Notes under the pieces: generated by a model
What the model was told of the DNA's origin: nothing
Seen by the model: only the letters and a program-made list of their open reading frames with translations
Databases searched by the model: none
Translations under genes and position numbers: made by a program
NCBI RefSeq assembly: GCF_003254055.1
Contig: NZ_QKZT01000022.1
Span: 23,188 to 87,187 of the forward strand
Source: Algoriphagus chordae
GTDB lineage: Bacteria; Bacteroidota; Bacteroidia; Cytophagales; Cyclobacteriaceae
Length of the DNA: 64,000 nt
Direction: 5' to 3'
Shown: piece by piece, positions 17,396-25,908 of the stretch
Position numbering within the stretch: the first letter of the stretch is position 1
Layout of the letters: every line of letters starts with the position of its first letter

Positions 17396-18316
17396 TCAGC
17401 TTTTTCCTAAAAAAACTAAACCTATTCCAAATAAGAGTACCCAAACCAGGGTGGAGATTGCCATTTTTTTAAGATTAGGATCAATTGCTTCAGCATCCTT
17501 GCCTTTTTGGACATTCATACCAATTCTGATCATCATCGGGAAAACAGCAAGTGCTAGGAGAGAAGTCCATTCGTTGGTTACAAAAGCGAAAATGAACAAA
17601 CAGTAGTTTCCTCCCAAAATCAAAAACCAATTGTAAATTATTGCGGCTTTCTTTCCGATTCTCACAGGAATAGACTTTTTGCCTGCAAGTTGATCGGATT
17701 CTATATCTCTAATATTATTGATGTTCAGCACAGCTGCGCTGAAAAGCCCTAAGGCTATCCCAATCCAAATGGCCGAATTGTCCCAGGCCAAACTGTGAAG
17801 GAAATAGGTGCCATAGACGCCCAGTAAGCCAAAGAAAATAAACACGGATATGTCTCCAAAACCAGCATAGCCATAAGGGTTGCTGCCGGAAGTGTAGGAG
17901 ATCGATGCCCAGATTGCTGCTAAACCAAGGCCCAGGAATATCCCGAAAAGTACCCAGTCCTGAATAGCCAAATAGAGTAAAATCAAACCTGATGCTAATG
18001 CCAAGGCACCAAACACATACATGGCCTTCTTCATTTCGGGTAAGGAAATCAAACCAGACTGTACTGCTCTCACAGGCCCTTGGCGATCCTGATGATCCGC
18101 TCCGTGGATACTGTCTCCGTAGTCATTGGAGAGGTTGGAAAGGATCTGCAGAAAGATGGTGGTGAGCGCAGCAAATAGTAAGATTTCCCAGCGGAAAACA
18201 GATTTGTATGCTGCCAAAAATGAACCTGCAAAAATACTTGCTAGTGCGAGCGGTAAAGTACGAAGCCTGACCGAATGCAGCCAGGCTTCCTTTTTTGTTT
18301 GAATAGTTTGTTTCAC
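17396..18316 (-). CDS. menA: 1,4-dihydroxy-2-naphthoate polyprenyltransferase
   Basis: An inner-membrane UbiA-family prenyltransferase of 306 residues that makes demethylmenaquinone. It starts at GTG. About eight or nine hydrophobic segments are visible (ILLFAALTTIFLQILSNL, AMYVFGALALASGLILLYLA and others). The first Asp-rich site is NDYGDSIHGAD (Asn64-Asp68) and the second is NIRDIESDQLAGKKSIPVRIG. Menaquinone is the usual respiratory quinone of this phylum. The glutathione peroxidase gene ends 19 bases upstream on the same strand, so the two may share a transcript. Confidence 0.95.
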   Translation of the reverse strand: MKQTIQTKKEAWLHSVRLRTLPLALASIFAGSFLAAYKSVFRWEILLFAALTTIFLQILSNLSNDYGDSIHGADHQDRQGPVRAVQSGLISLPEMKKAMYVFGALALASGLILLYLAIQDWVLFGIFLGLGLAAIWASISYTSGSNPYGYAGFGDISVFIFFGLLGVYGTYFLHSLAWDNSAIWIGIALGLFSAAVLNINNIRDIESDQLAGKKSIPVRIGKKAAIIYNWFLILGGNYCLFIFAFVTNEWTSLLALAVFPMMIRIGMNVQKGKDAEAIDPNLKKMAISTLVWVLLFGIGLVFLGKS

Positions 18317-18335
18317 TCAGTCCTAAAGCTTCTGA

Positions 18336-18923
18336 TTAACCGTTAATTAAATCAATGATTTCCTGATCCATTGGTGCTACTTTCGAAGGAAAGAACTTGA
18401 TCAATTCACCTTTCTCATCCAAAATGTATTTGCAAAAATTCCAGCTTGGTTCTTCGTTATTCCATCCGTTCATTTCTGCATCTGACAACCATCTGTAAAG
18501 TGGATCCTTATCAAATCCTTTCACAGATATTTTTTCAAACATGGGGAAAGTAACCCCGTAGTTTTCTGAGCAAAAGGACTTGATTTCTTCGTTAGAACCA
18601 GGTTCCTGTCCTCCAAAATTGTTGGCAGGGAAACCTAGGATTACCAATTTGTCACTATGAGCAGCGTATAGTTTTTGCAAAGCTTCGTATTGTGGGGTAT
18701 AGCCACATTTGGAAGCCACATTGACTACCATGATTTTTTTGCCTTTGTAGGTGCTGAAATCTACTTCCTTTCCATTGAGGTCTTTCATTTTGAAATCGTA
18801 GAAGGATTTTGCCATGGTTTCGTCAGGTAGAGAGGAACTTTTAGATTTTGTCTCATGAGTTTTGCTGATAGAGTAAGCGCTCACAAGCAAAAGAAGACAG
18901 CCTAGAAATAATAAGTTTTTCAT
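18336..18923 (-). CDS. Glutathione peroxidase-like thiol peroxidase (exported or anchored)
   Basis: A protein of 195 residues with an N-terminal hydrophobic signal or anchor (MKNLLFLGCLLLLVSAYSIS). The GPx fold shows the peroxidatic Cys73 (NVASKCGYTPQY), Gln106 (FPANNFGGQEPGS) and Trp161-Asn162 (SWNFCKY). A second Cys at 118 (SFCSENYGVTFP) is placed like the resolving Cys of thioredoxin-dependent GPx enzymes, so thioredoxin-like proteins rather than glutathione are the likely reductant. There is no selenocysteine. It lies 19 bases upstream of menA. Confidence 0.93.
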   Translation of the reverse strand: MKNLLFLGCLLLLVSAYSISKTHETKSKSSSLPDETMAKSFYDFKMKDLNGKEVDFSTYKGKKIMVVNVASKCGYTPQYEALQKLYAAHSDKLVILGFPANNFGGQEPGSNEEIKSFCSENYGVTFPMFEKISVKGFDKDPLYRWLSDAEMNGWNNEEPSWNFCKYILDEKGELIKFFPSKVAPMDQEIIDLING

Positions 18924-19034
18924 GTGTTTATATTTTTATATGGTCATCTCCCTGAATATCGGGCTATGGGAGAAATCTCACATAGTTTACAATCATGCCA
19001 TGATCTGAAGTATGAATCATGATCGATTTCATCA

Positions 19035-20825
19035 TTACATTCGTTCAGGTACAGCGATTCCAAGTAGTAGCATTCCTTTATTGAGAGTTTTGGCAGTATG
19101 AGCCGAAAGCGCTACTCGGAAGGCTAGTATGATTGGGTCATTTTCCAGAAATATAGGAAGATCCGCATAGAATCTGTTGTATTCCTTCGCCAAATCGAAA
19201 AGGTATTGTGCCAAAATAGCGGGGGAATAATCCGTGCCAGCTTGTGTGATTTTCTTTTCAAAATCATTCAATAAATAAATCAAACTCGATTCTGATTCTT
19301 CGATTTTAGAAATCGTAGAGAAATCTGTCTGCTTATAATCAACTCCGATTTGATCTGCCTTGCGTAAAATTGAAGCGATTCTAGCATGGGAATACTGGAT
19401 AAATGGGCCGGTGTTTCCTTGGAATTCGATAGACTCTTGAGGATTGAACAACATGCGCTTCTTTGGATCAACCTTCAATAGGAAGTATTTCAAAGCTCCC
19501 ATGCCAAGTGTTTCGTATAGCTCAGTTGCCTGTGCTTCATTGAAGCCGTCGATTTTACCAAGCTCTTTGGTGTGAGCAGCTGCAGTATCTACCATCTCTT
19601 GCATCAGGTCATCTGCATCTACTACAGTTCCTTCGCGAGACTTCATTTTTCCTGTAGGTAAATCTACCATGCCGTAAGACAAATGAGATAAACCATCACC
19701 ATATGGTCTGCCTAGTTTACGCATGATCTTAAACAAGACATCAAAGTGATAATCTTGCTCATTTCCAACTACATATACTGACTTACTAATCCCAAAATCA
19801 TCGTATTTCAAATCAGCAGTTCCCATATCTTGGGTGATGTAAACAGAAGTGCCATCAGCGCGAAGTACTAACTTCTCATCCAGTCCTTCTTCTGTCAGAT
19901 CCACCCAAACTGAGCCATTGTCTTTCTTGAAAAACACTCCTTTTGCCAAGCCTTCAGTTACGATGTCTTTACCTAGAAGATAGGTGTCTGACTCATAGTA
20001 GTATTTGTCAAAACTAACGCCCATGCGTTCGTAAGTTTTTTCAAAACCAGCATAAACCCATGTGTTCATCAGCTTCCAAAGCGAAACTACCTCCTCGTCA
20101 TTAGCTTCCCATTTGCGAAGCATATCCTGAGCTTCTAAGAAGAGCGGAGCATTCTTTTTGGCATCATCTTCAGATTGACCTTGTTCCTTCAGATCAGCGA
20201 TCTGCTCCTTGTATTTCTGGTCAAAAATCACATAGTATTTTCCAGCTAAGTGGTCGCCTTTCAGTCCAGAGGACTCCGGAGTTTCACCCTTGCCGAAATG
20301 CTGATAAGCCACCATGGACTTACAGATGTGAATTCCTCGGTCATTTACCAGATTGGCTTTGATAACTTCATAGCCATTTGCTTCTAGGATATTTGCCACA
20401 GAGAAACCCAAAAAGTTATTTCTAAGGTGTCCTAAGTGAAGTGGTTTGTTGGTGTTTGGTGAAGAATATTCCACCATCACTTTTTGACCATTTGCAGGCA
20501 GTTGCCCCACATTTTCGTTAGCCAAAAGCTTCTGGAAGACATCCACCCAGATCATGTTGTTCAATTCCAGGTTCAGGAAACCTTTCACCACATTGAAGCC
20601 AGCTACTTCCGCGACATTTTCTTTGAGGTATTCGCCGATCAGATTGGCAGTAGCTTCTGGGGTTGCTTTGGATACCTTCAGGTAAGGGAATACCACGAAG
20701 GTGTAAGTGCCTTCAAATTCCTTGCGCGTAGGAGCGAGGCTAATCTGCTCCAAAGGAAGGTCGTGATTGAATATGTTCTGGAAGGCAAGCTGAATGCCTT
20801 TATTGATTGATTCTTGTATTTCCAT
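19035..20825 (-). CDS. argS: Arginyl-tRNA synthetase
   Basis: A class I synthetase of 596 residues. The HIGH-type site is HLGH (130-133, in NKPLHLGHLRNN), and the KMSKS-type loop is KMKSREGTVVDADD at about 395. The N-terminal Arg-S domain (1-110) and the C-terminal anticodon-binding DALR part (ending GIAVPERM) are both present. Its 5' side is occupied by the GxxExxY cassette: an inverted repeat begins only 9 bases upstream of the start codon. The native promoter region of argS has therefore probably been altered or replaced. Confidence 0.97.
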   Translation of the reverse strand: MEIQESINKGIQLAFQNIFNHDLPLEQISLAPTRKEFEGTYTFVVFPYLKVSKATPEATANLIGEYLKENVAEVAGFNVVKGFLNLELNNMIWVDVFQKLLANENVGQLPANGQKVMVEYSSPNTNKPLHLGHLRNNFLGFSVANILEANGYEVIKANLVNDRGIHICKSMVAYQHFGKGETPESSGLKGDHLAGKYYVIFDQKYKEQIADLKEQGQSEDDAKKNAPLFLEAQDMLRKWEANDEEVVSLWKLMNTWVYAGFEKTYERMGVSFDKYYYESDTYLLGKDIVTEGLAKGVFFKKDNGSVWVDLTEEGLDEKLVLRADGTSVYITQDMGTADLKYDDFGISKSVYVVGNEQDYHFDVLFKIMRKLGRPYGDGLSHLSYGMVDLPTGKMKSREGTVVDADDLMQEMVDTAAAHTKELGKIDGFNEAQATELYETLGMGALKYFLLKVDPKKRMLFNPQESIEFQGNTGPFIQYSHARIASILRKADQIGVDYKQTDFSTISKIEESESSLIYLLNDFEKKITQAGTDYSPAILAQYLFDLAKEYNRFYADLPIFLENDPIILAFRVALSAHTAKTLNKGMLLLGIAVPERM

Positions 20826-20833
20826 AATTTTTT

Positions 20834-20870
20834 AACCGCAGAGCACGCAAAGATTTCGCAGAGGGCGCAA
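20834..20870. repeat. Left inverted repeat of the GxxExxY cassette
   Basis: AACCGCAGAGCACGCAAAG is followed by a second CGCAGAGGGCGCAA. It is the imperfect inverse of 21321-21352 (30 bases, about 75% identical by eye). Together they bracket the GxxExxY gene. Confidence 0.8.
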
Positions 20871-20893
20871 TTGATTTCTTTTATGTTATTTGA

Positions 20894-21298
20894 TTATATT
20901 CTGGGTTTCGTATTAGCAACTCTTTGAATTCCATATTTAAGTTGGGAAACATTAAAGTTAATAAGCAGACCCAGTTTGAATTTTCCGATTTTTACGTAGT
21001 TAAGCGTTTGGGCAAAATGAACATCGTTGAGTATTTCGACTGATTTTAATTCTAAAACTAATTTTCTTTCCACCAAAATATCAATGCTGTAGCCAATATC
21101 TAAGTTGATTTCATCAATTACTAATGGCATTTTTTTCTCTACTTCTACAAAAATACCAGCTTTCTGGAGTTTATAGGCTAAAACTTGCTTATAAGCATTT
21201 TCTAAAAGCCCAGGCCCTAATTGACGATGGACATCTATCGCTATTCCAATAACTCTTGTGGCAAGTTTATTTTCAAGTATGAGATCTTCGTCAATCAT
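20894..21298 (-). CDS. GxxExxY protein (PD-(D/E)xK nuclease-like)
   Basis: A cytoplasmic protein of 134 residues. The family signature is Gly30-x-x-Glu33-x-x-Tyr36 in LGPGLLENAYKQVL. A PD-(D/E)xK-like core follows: Asp73 in GYSIDILVERK, then Glu83-Leu-Lys85 in LVLELKSVE, and a Gln-containing helix HFAQTLNYVKIG (about 95-106). The family is annotated as nuclease-like, but its activity and role have not been established. It is flanked by inverted CGCAGAG repeats at 20834 and 21321, which suggests a small mobile cassette. It is inserted between argS and the arginase gene, all on the minus strand. Confidence 0.92.
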   Translation of the reverse strand: MIDEDLILENKLATRVIGIAIDVHRQLGPGLLENAYKQVLAYKLQKAGIFVEVEKKMPLVIDEINLDIGYSIDILVERKLVLELKSVEILNDVHFAQTLNYVKIGKFKLGLLINFNVSQLKYGIQRVANTKPRI

Positions 21299-21320
21299 AA
21301 TTGTTTTTTTTCTCAGTGTT

Positions 21321-21352
21321 CTCTGCGCAAAACTCCGCGCACTCCGCGGTTT
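21321..21352. repeat. Right inverted repeat of the GxxExxY cassette
   Basis: CTCTGCGCAAAACTCCGCG and CACTCCGCGGTT form the opposite-orientation copy of the left repeat at 20834. It ends only 6 bases from the arginase stop codon. Confidence 0.8.
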
Positions 21353-21358
21353 ATAAAT

Positions 21359-22309
21359 TTAAAAATTATCCACCAAAGACTTAATAGTCGCTTCCAAGAC
21401 TTCAAAGGCGTTTTCAGCCATTAAGTTCTCTGAGTCGAGCGTAGGATTCACTTCCACGATTTCCCAGCAACACACACGCTTATCCTGGATGAGTTTTACA
21501 TTTAACTCTATCGCTTCCTGCACGGTCAATCCATCAGGAACTGGGGTGCCAGTACCCACGGAAATGGAGCTGTCTAAGCTGTCTACATCAAATGAAATAT
21601 AGATTTGCTCGCAGTCTTTTAGCGTTTCTAGTGCTTCAGAAGCGATTTGATCAATTCCTTTGGTGCGAACTTCTTCAGTGCTAAAGTTTTTGATGCCGTA
21701 ATTTTTGATCAAATGATCTTCCGGAGCTTCTGTGTCCCGCACAGTGATAAATACTATGTCACTTAGTAGGATTTTAGGGAAGTCGCCACCGATGGTTTTT
21801 ATCTTTTTCCAGATTGCCAACGTGTCCTCAGATGGCTCATTTACCTGACAATCTATATTGTCAAGTTGTGATACCATGGCCAAAGGCATTCCATGCATAT
21901 TTCCCGAAGGAGTAGTGAAAGGCGTATGCAAATCAGCATGTGCATCTATCCAGATCACCCCTAATCGCTTGTCAGGATCTGCAGCTTTGATTCCCATAAT
22001 GGTACCTGCTGCAGTGCTATGATCACCAGCTAGTACGATGGGGAATTTCTTTTCCATCCGCAGTGATTCGATGGTGGAATAGACATTTTTGAGAACCTGA
22101 TATACTCCATCTATGTATTTAGCATGCGGGAAATTATTGCCTTTCCAGAGAAAACTATTTGCATCGGGAACGTTGATCGGGTCAAACTTGGTGAAGAAGT
22201 CAGACTTCTTATCCAAGCTGGCGATTTTCAATGCATCAATTCCCATACTTGCTCCACGGGTTCCTGCCGCTAACTCAGAACGCACTTCTACTAGTTTTAT
22301 ATCACGCAT
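21359..22309 (-). CDS. Arginase/agmatinase-family ureohydrolase
   Basis: A protein of 316 residues with the start at the ATG at 22307-22309 (an in-frame TTG at 22354 is less likely, as MRDIKLVEVRSELAAGTRG is the natural family start). Mn ligands are visible: His97 (LAGDHSTAAG), Asp122, His124 and Asp126 (IDAHADLHTP), and Asp241 and Asp243 (SFDVDSLDSS). It hydrolyses arginine to ornithine and urea; the arginase choice over agmatinase rests on overall similarity to Bacteroidota arginases. The arginine decarboxylase gene lies 2.2 kb away and argS is next to it. The downstream side abuts the GxxExxY cassette. Confidence 0.9.
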   Translation of the reverse strand: MRDIKLVEVRSELAAGTRGASMGIDALKIASLDKKSDFFTKFDPINVPDANSFLWKGNNFPHAKYIDGVYQVLKNVYSTIESLRMEKKFPIVLAGDHSTAAGTIMGIKAADPDKRLGVIWIDAHADLHTPFTTPSGNMHGMPLAMVSQLDNIDCQVNEPSEDTLAIWKKIKTIGGDFPKILLSDIVFITVRDTEAPEDHLIKNYGIKNFSTEEVRTKGIDQIASEALETLKDCEQIYISFDVDSLDSSISVGTGTPVPDGLTVQEAIELNVKLIQDKRVCCWEIVEVNPTLDSENLMAENAFEVLEATIKSLVDNF

Positions 22310-22488
22310 TTTGGCTGAATTTAAAGTTATATTGGGTTGGGTAATGCGAGGCAAAAGTAGTTAAAAATGCCTTTATATGATCAATAATCAAACTTCAATT
22401 GCCATTGGCCAAACTTCAATTTTCAAAAATGTAGAACTGCCAATTTGTTGGATTGTAGTTTTTCCCTCGAATTCTTGTGGAAAAGGTT

Positions 22489-22592
22489 CGCAGATTTCTG
22501 CGGATATGATAGTCTAATACGTTTCACATCTTCCTCATTTAAATCAGCGTAGATCTGCGGTATTTGTCTGCGCGTATCTGCGGGAAATCAAG
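22489..22592. repeat. CGCAGAT/CTGCGG repeat cluster without a gene
   Basis: Within the 325-base gap upstream of both the arginase and aminotransferase genes, CGCAGATTTCTGCGGAT (22489-22505) and AATCAGCGTAGATCTGCGG (22541-22559), then CTGCGCGTATCTGCGGG, form a cluster of short CGC/GCG words. It resembles the repeats that flank the GxxExxY gene 1.2 kb away and may be a remnant of a similar cassette. Confidence 0.6.
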
Positions 22593-22634
22593 ACAAATTA
22601 TAAGATTCTACCTCAAAATCAATAGTTTTGAACT

Positions 22635-23783
22635 ATGCCTATTTCAACGAAACTCCCCAATGTAGGAACGACCATTTTCACAGTAATGTCCAAGCTCGCA
22701 GCTGATTGTGGTGCGATTAATCTCTCGCAGGGTTTTCCTGGTTTCGATTGTGATCCTGTTTTATTGGATTTGGTGAATAAGTACATGAAAGCGGGTTATA
22801 ATCAATACGCGCCGATGAGCGGAGTGCCAGCATTGCGCGAGCGGATAGCTGAGAAGACGAAGTTGGTATATGGGATTGACTTGGATTCAGAAACTGAGGT
22901 AACTGTTGTATCTGGAGCTACAGAGGCTCTTTATGCTGCTGTGACAGCCGTTGTGAAGCAAGGAGATGAAGTGATTCTTTTCGATCCAGCCTATGATTCT
23001 TATGCTCCAGCAGTAGAATTGAATGGCGGAATTCCAGTTTATGTGCCGCTTGGGATGCCTGATTTTTCGGTGAATTGGGAAAGAGTAAAATCTGCTATTT
23101 CTGATAAAACACGATTGATTATGGTTAATACACCGCACAACCCGAGCGGATATGTTTGGACGCAGGAGGATCTTGATACGCTGGCAGAAATGATTCAAGA
23201 TCGGGATATTTTGGTGGTGAGTGATGAAGTGTATGAGCATATCACCTTTGACGGGAGAAAGCATCTTTCACTATTGACTCATCCGATCCTGAGAGAGCGA
23301 ACTTTTGTTTGCGGTTCTTTCGGCAAGACTTTTCATGTTACAGGTTGGAAGATCGGCTTCTGTTTGGCACCGCCGAAACTCACAGAAGAATTCAGGAAGA
23401 TTCACCAGTTTTTGACTTTCAGCACCGCTACTCCTTTGCAATATGCATTAGCTGATTACCTGTCTGAGCCTTCCCGCTATTTAGCACTTCCTGATTTTTA
23501 CCAAAAAAAGAGAGATCTATTCTGTGTAGGGCTTAAAGAAACTCCTTTTGAATTCAGTCCAGCGCAGGGAAGTTTCTTTCAAATGGTATCGTACGCACAT
23601 CTTTCTCAGGAATCTGATTACGATCTTGCAGTGCGGCTTACCAAGGAAATAGGTGTGGCGAGTATTCCTATTTCAGTATTTTTCTCTGATAAGAAGGATC
23701 ATAAGATTCTTCGATTTTGCTTCGCAAAAGAGGATTCAGATCTTAATAAGGCACTGGATAAGCTAGGGGATCTAAAATTATAG
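22635..23783 (+). CDS. ybdL: Methionine/kynurenine-type aminotransferase (YbdL-like)
   Basis: A fold-type I PLP aminotransferase of 382 residues. Marks are NLSQGFPGFDCDP, SGATEALYAAV, NTPHNPSGYVW, SDEVYEH and the PLP lysine Lys231 in SFGKTFHVTGWKIG. The GFPGFD and SFGKTFHVTGWK signature fits YbdL and kynurenine-oxoglutarate transaminases, whose substrates are methionine and aromatic amino acids. It is cytoplasmic. It is divergent from the arginase gene, and the start follows a TAGTTTTG sequence at 22623, which could be a promoter box only if the transcript is nearly leaderless. Confidence 0.92.
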   Translation: MPISTKLPNVGTTIFTVMSKLAADCGAINLSQGFPGFDCDPVLLDLVNKYMKAGYNQYAPMSGVPALRERIAEKTKLVYGIDLDSETEVTVVSGATEALYAAVTAVVKQGDEVILFDPAYDSYAPAVELNGGIPVYVPLGMPDFSVNWERVKSAISDKTRLIMVNTPHNPSGYVWTQEDLDTLAEMIQDRDILVVSDEVYEHITFDGRKHLSLLTHPILRERTFVCGSFGKTFHVTGWKIGFCLAPPKLTEEFRKIHQFLTFSTATPLQYALADYLSEPSRYLALPDFYQKKRDLFCVGLKETPFEFSPAQGSFFQMVSYAHLSQESDYDLAVRLTKEIGVASIPISVFFSDKKDHKILRFCFAKEDSDLNKALDKLGDLKL

Positions 23784-23826
23784 AATTGTAAATCAGTTAT
23801 TTAGGTCTTGGTTTTTACTTTTACTG

Positions 23827-23865
23827 CCTATAACCCTATAAATATTATAGGGAATATAGGTTTTT
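23827..23865 (+). terminator. Terminator after the aminotransferase gene
   Basis: CCCTATAA and TTATAGGG form an inner stem with an ATA loop, extended by outer CCTATA and TATAGG, followed by TTTTT. The stem is AT-rich but long. Confidence 0.7.
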
Positions 23866-23917
23866 GAAAAAATCTCTTATACCTTTGGATCATTATCATA
23901 ATCTAAAACTCACAAAA

Positions 23918-24340
23918 ATGAGCGCAGTACCACAAACCAAACTTACATCTCAAGATCAGTTGACTGGTTTAGCCAATGGCTTCACCAAAGTTTCCGTTAA
24001 TCAGCAGGAAATCGTGAAGATATTCAATCAGAAATCTGGTTTGGTCATGCAGGGGATGTGCAAGTTTGAGGAGGGTTTTGAAGCACTTTACCCACTTTTC
24101 AGAGGTTTGAGTGAAGCAGGGAAACCGAAGTCTTTGAATTTGAGATTTGAGACATCTGATAAATCTGCCTTTTTTCACTACCCAGTATCTAGTCAAGATG
24201 AGGTATCTATTTTCTTTTCGCAACTGATCCTACTTTTGCAAAAGGAAGTGAAATTCAAAAAGGTATTGAAGGAGGTAATCACAAATCTAAATCAGTTTAA
24301 AGCTGAGCAATCCTTGCTTCAGTATGCGATGATGGATTAA
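23918..24340 (+). CDS. Small hypothetical cytoplasmic protein
   Basis: A protein of 140 residues starting at the ATG at 23918 (MSAVPQTKL; an upstream in-frame TTG at 23864 falls at the foot of the terminator and is rejected). There is no signal peptide or membrane segment. It is mostly helical: a Leu/Gln-rich N-terminal part, LFRGLSEAGKPKSLNLRFETS in the centre and a C-terminal coiled-coil-like helix (about 95-135, LLLQKEVKFKKVLKEVITNL). No known family is recognised. It lies between the aminotransferase and arginine decarboxylase genes, with a terminator on each side, so it is transcribed alone. Confidence 0.65.
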   Translation: MSAVPQTKLTSQDQLTGLANGFTKVSVNQQEIVKIFNQKSGLVMQGMCKFEEGFEALYPLFRGLSEAGKPKSLNLRFETSDKSAFFHYPVSSQDEVSIFFSQLILLLQKEVKFKKVLKEVITNLNQFKAEQSLLQYAMMD

Positions 24341-24388
24341 GTAGAAACGAAGAAATTATTACATTTCACTAATATTGGGGCAGTCCAC

Positions 24389-24406
24389 AGGGATTTGTCC
24401 CTTTTT
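24389..24406 (+). terminator. Weak terminator after the small hypothetical gene
   Basis: AGGGA and TCCCT pair around TTTG, followed by TTTT. The stem is only five base pairs. Confidence 0.5.
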
Positions 24407-24468
24407 CATTTGAATTCATCTGAGAAAAAGCAATTTTTGTGGGGCTTTAACACCAATTATTCTTGCTA

Positions 24469-25854
24469 ATGAATACCTACAAAGATCTGATTGAGCAGAC
24501 ATTTGATTTTCCTACCAAAGAATTTAAGGTAGAAAATAATGAATTGCACTTCAATGGAGTGAATATGATGGAGATCATAGAGACCTATGGTACTCCACTT
24601 AAGCTTTCCTACCTGCCGAAAATCTCTGAGAGTATCCAGAACGCAAAGACGTATTTTAAGAATGCGATGGAGCAGCATGACTACAAGGGCAATTACACCT
24701 ATTGCTACTGTACTAAGTCATCGCACTTCAGTTTTGTGCTCAACGAGGCTTTGAAAAATGACATCCACATTGAGACTTCCTCGACTTTTGATATTCCATT
24801 AGTGAGAAGTTTGTATGCTCAAGGCAAGATTACTAAGAACACTTATATAATCTGCAACGGCTTCAAGAGGGAATTGTACAAGCAGTACATCTCTGAATTG
24901 CTTAATGACGGTTTTGTGAATTGTGTTCCGATTTTGGATAATTTGACTGAGATCGATTATTATCTAGAGCATGTGAAAGTTCCTTTCCAAGTTGGGATTA
25001 GAATCGCTGCGGATGAGGAGCCAAAGTTTGGTTTTTATACCTCAAGACTAGGTGTGAGATACAATGACATTATCAAGCTGTACGAAGATAAAATCAAGGA
25101 TAATCCAAATGTAAGCCTGAAAATGCTTCATTTCTTTATCAATTCAGGTATTCGGGATACAGCTTATTATTGGTCTGAATTGACTCGATTTATACAGAAA
25201 TATGTAGATCTGAAGAAGGTTGCACCTACATTGGATACCATGGATATCGGTGGTGGTTGGCCGATCAAGACCAATGTCTTTTTTGATTATGATTACCAAT
25301 ATATGGCGGAGCAAATCGTCAAAAACATCAAGTGGATGTGTGGCAAAAACAATACAGATGAGCCTAATATTTTCACGGAATTTGGAAGTTATACAGTAGG
25401 AGAGAGCGGAGCGGTATTGTATTCGGTTTTGGAAGAAAAGCTTCAGAATGATAAGGAGCTTTGGTATATCATTGATGGATCTTTTATTACACAACTTCCT
25501 GATAGCTGGGGACTTAACCAGAAGTATATCATGCTTGCCGTGAACAATTGGGATGCGGAATATCATAACATCAACCTCGGAGGATTGACCTGTGATAGTA
25601 TGGATTATTATAATTCGGAAGCACACCAGTTCAATATCTACCTTCCTAAGCCTGAGAAGAAAGTTCAGTACTTGGGCTTCTTTCATACTGGAGCTTATCA
25701 GGAATCTCTTGGAGGATATGGAGGAATTCAGCATTGCCTGATCCCTGCGCCTAAACACGTGTTGATTGAAAAGGATGCAGATGGAAATATATCACATCGA
25801 CTTTTCGCAGAAGACCAGACCGAAGAGAGTATGTTAAAGACACTTGGATACTAA
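24469..25854 (+). CDS. Biosynthetic arginine decarboxylase, alanine-racemase fold
   Basis: A protein of 461 residues with the start at the ATG at 24469 (TTG at 24463 is two codons upstream). It is a group IV decarboxylase: PLP lysine Lys83 in CYCTKSSHFSFV, glycine loop DIGGGWP (about 263), and NIFTEFGSY for the phosphate contact. It is shorter than E. coli SpeA (about 650) and matches the compact arginine decarboxylases of Bacteroidota. The product would be agmatine, feeding polyamine synthesis. The gene pair with arginase is suggestive of arginine use. A clear terminator follows. Confidence 0.87.
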   Translation: MNTYKDLIEQTFDFPTKEFKVENNELHFNGVNMMEIIETYGTPLKLSYLPKISESIQNAKTYFKNAMEQHDYKGNYTYCYCTKSSHFSFVLNEALKNDIHIETSSTFDIPLVRSLYAQGKITKNTYIICNGFKRELYKQYISELLNDGFVNCVPILDNLTEIDYYLEHVKVPFQVGIRIAADEEPKFGFYTSRLGVRYNDIIKLYEDKIKDNPNVSLKMLHFFINSGIRDTAYYWSELTRFIQKYVDLKKVAPTLDTMDIGGGWPIKTNVFFDYDYQYMAEQIVKNIKWMCGKNNTDEPNIFTEFGSYTVGESGAVLYSVLEEKLQNDKELWYIIDGSFITQLPDSWGLNQKYIMLAVNNWDAEYHNINLGGLTCDSMDYYNSEAHQFNIYLPKPEKKVQYLGFFHTGAYQESLGGYGGIQHCLIPAPKHVLIEKDADGNISHRLFAEDQTEESMLKTLGY

Positions 25855-25860
25855 CATAGA

Positions 25861-25888
25861 AAACCGCTCCCGAATGAGAGCGGTTTTT
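25861..25888 (+). terminator. Terminator of the arginine decarboxylase gene
   Basis: AAACCGCTC pairs with GAGCGGTTT around an 8-base loop, then TT. It lies seven bases after the stop. Confidence 0.85.
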
Positions 25889-25908
25889 CTGTACCTATTT
25901 TTCAAGAC

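Noticed and set aside
25144..25758. A 204-codon minus-strand frame antisense to the arginine decarboxylase gene
   Set aside because: It lies wholly inside a conserved coding sequence, shows no family and is typical of a complementary-strand shadow.
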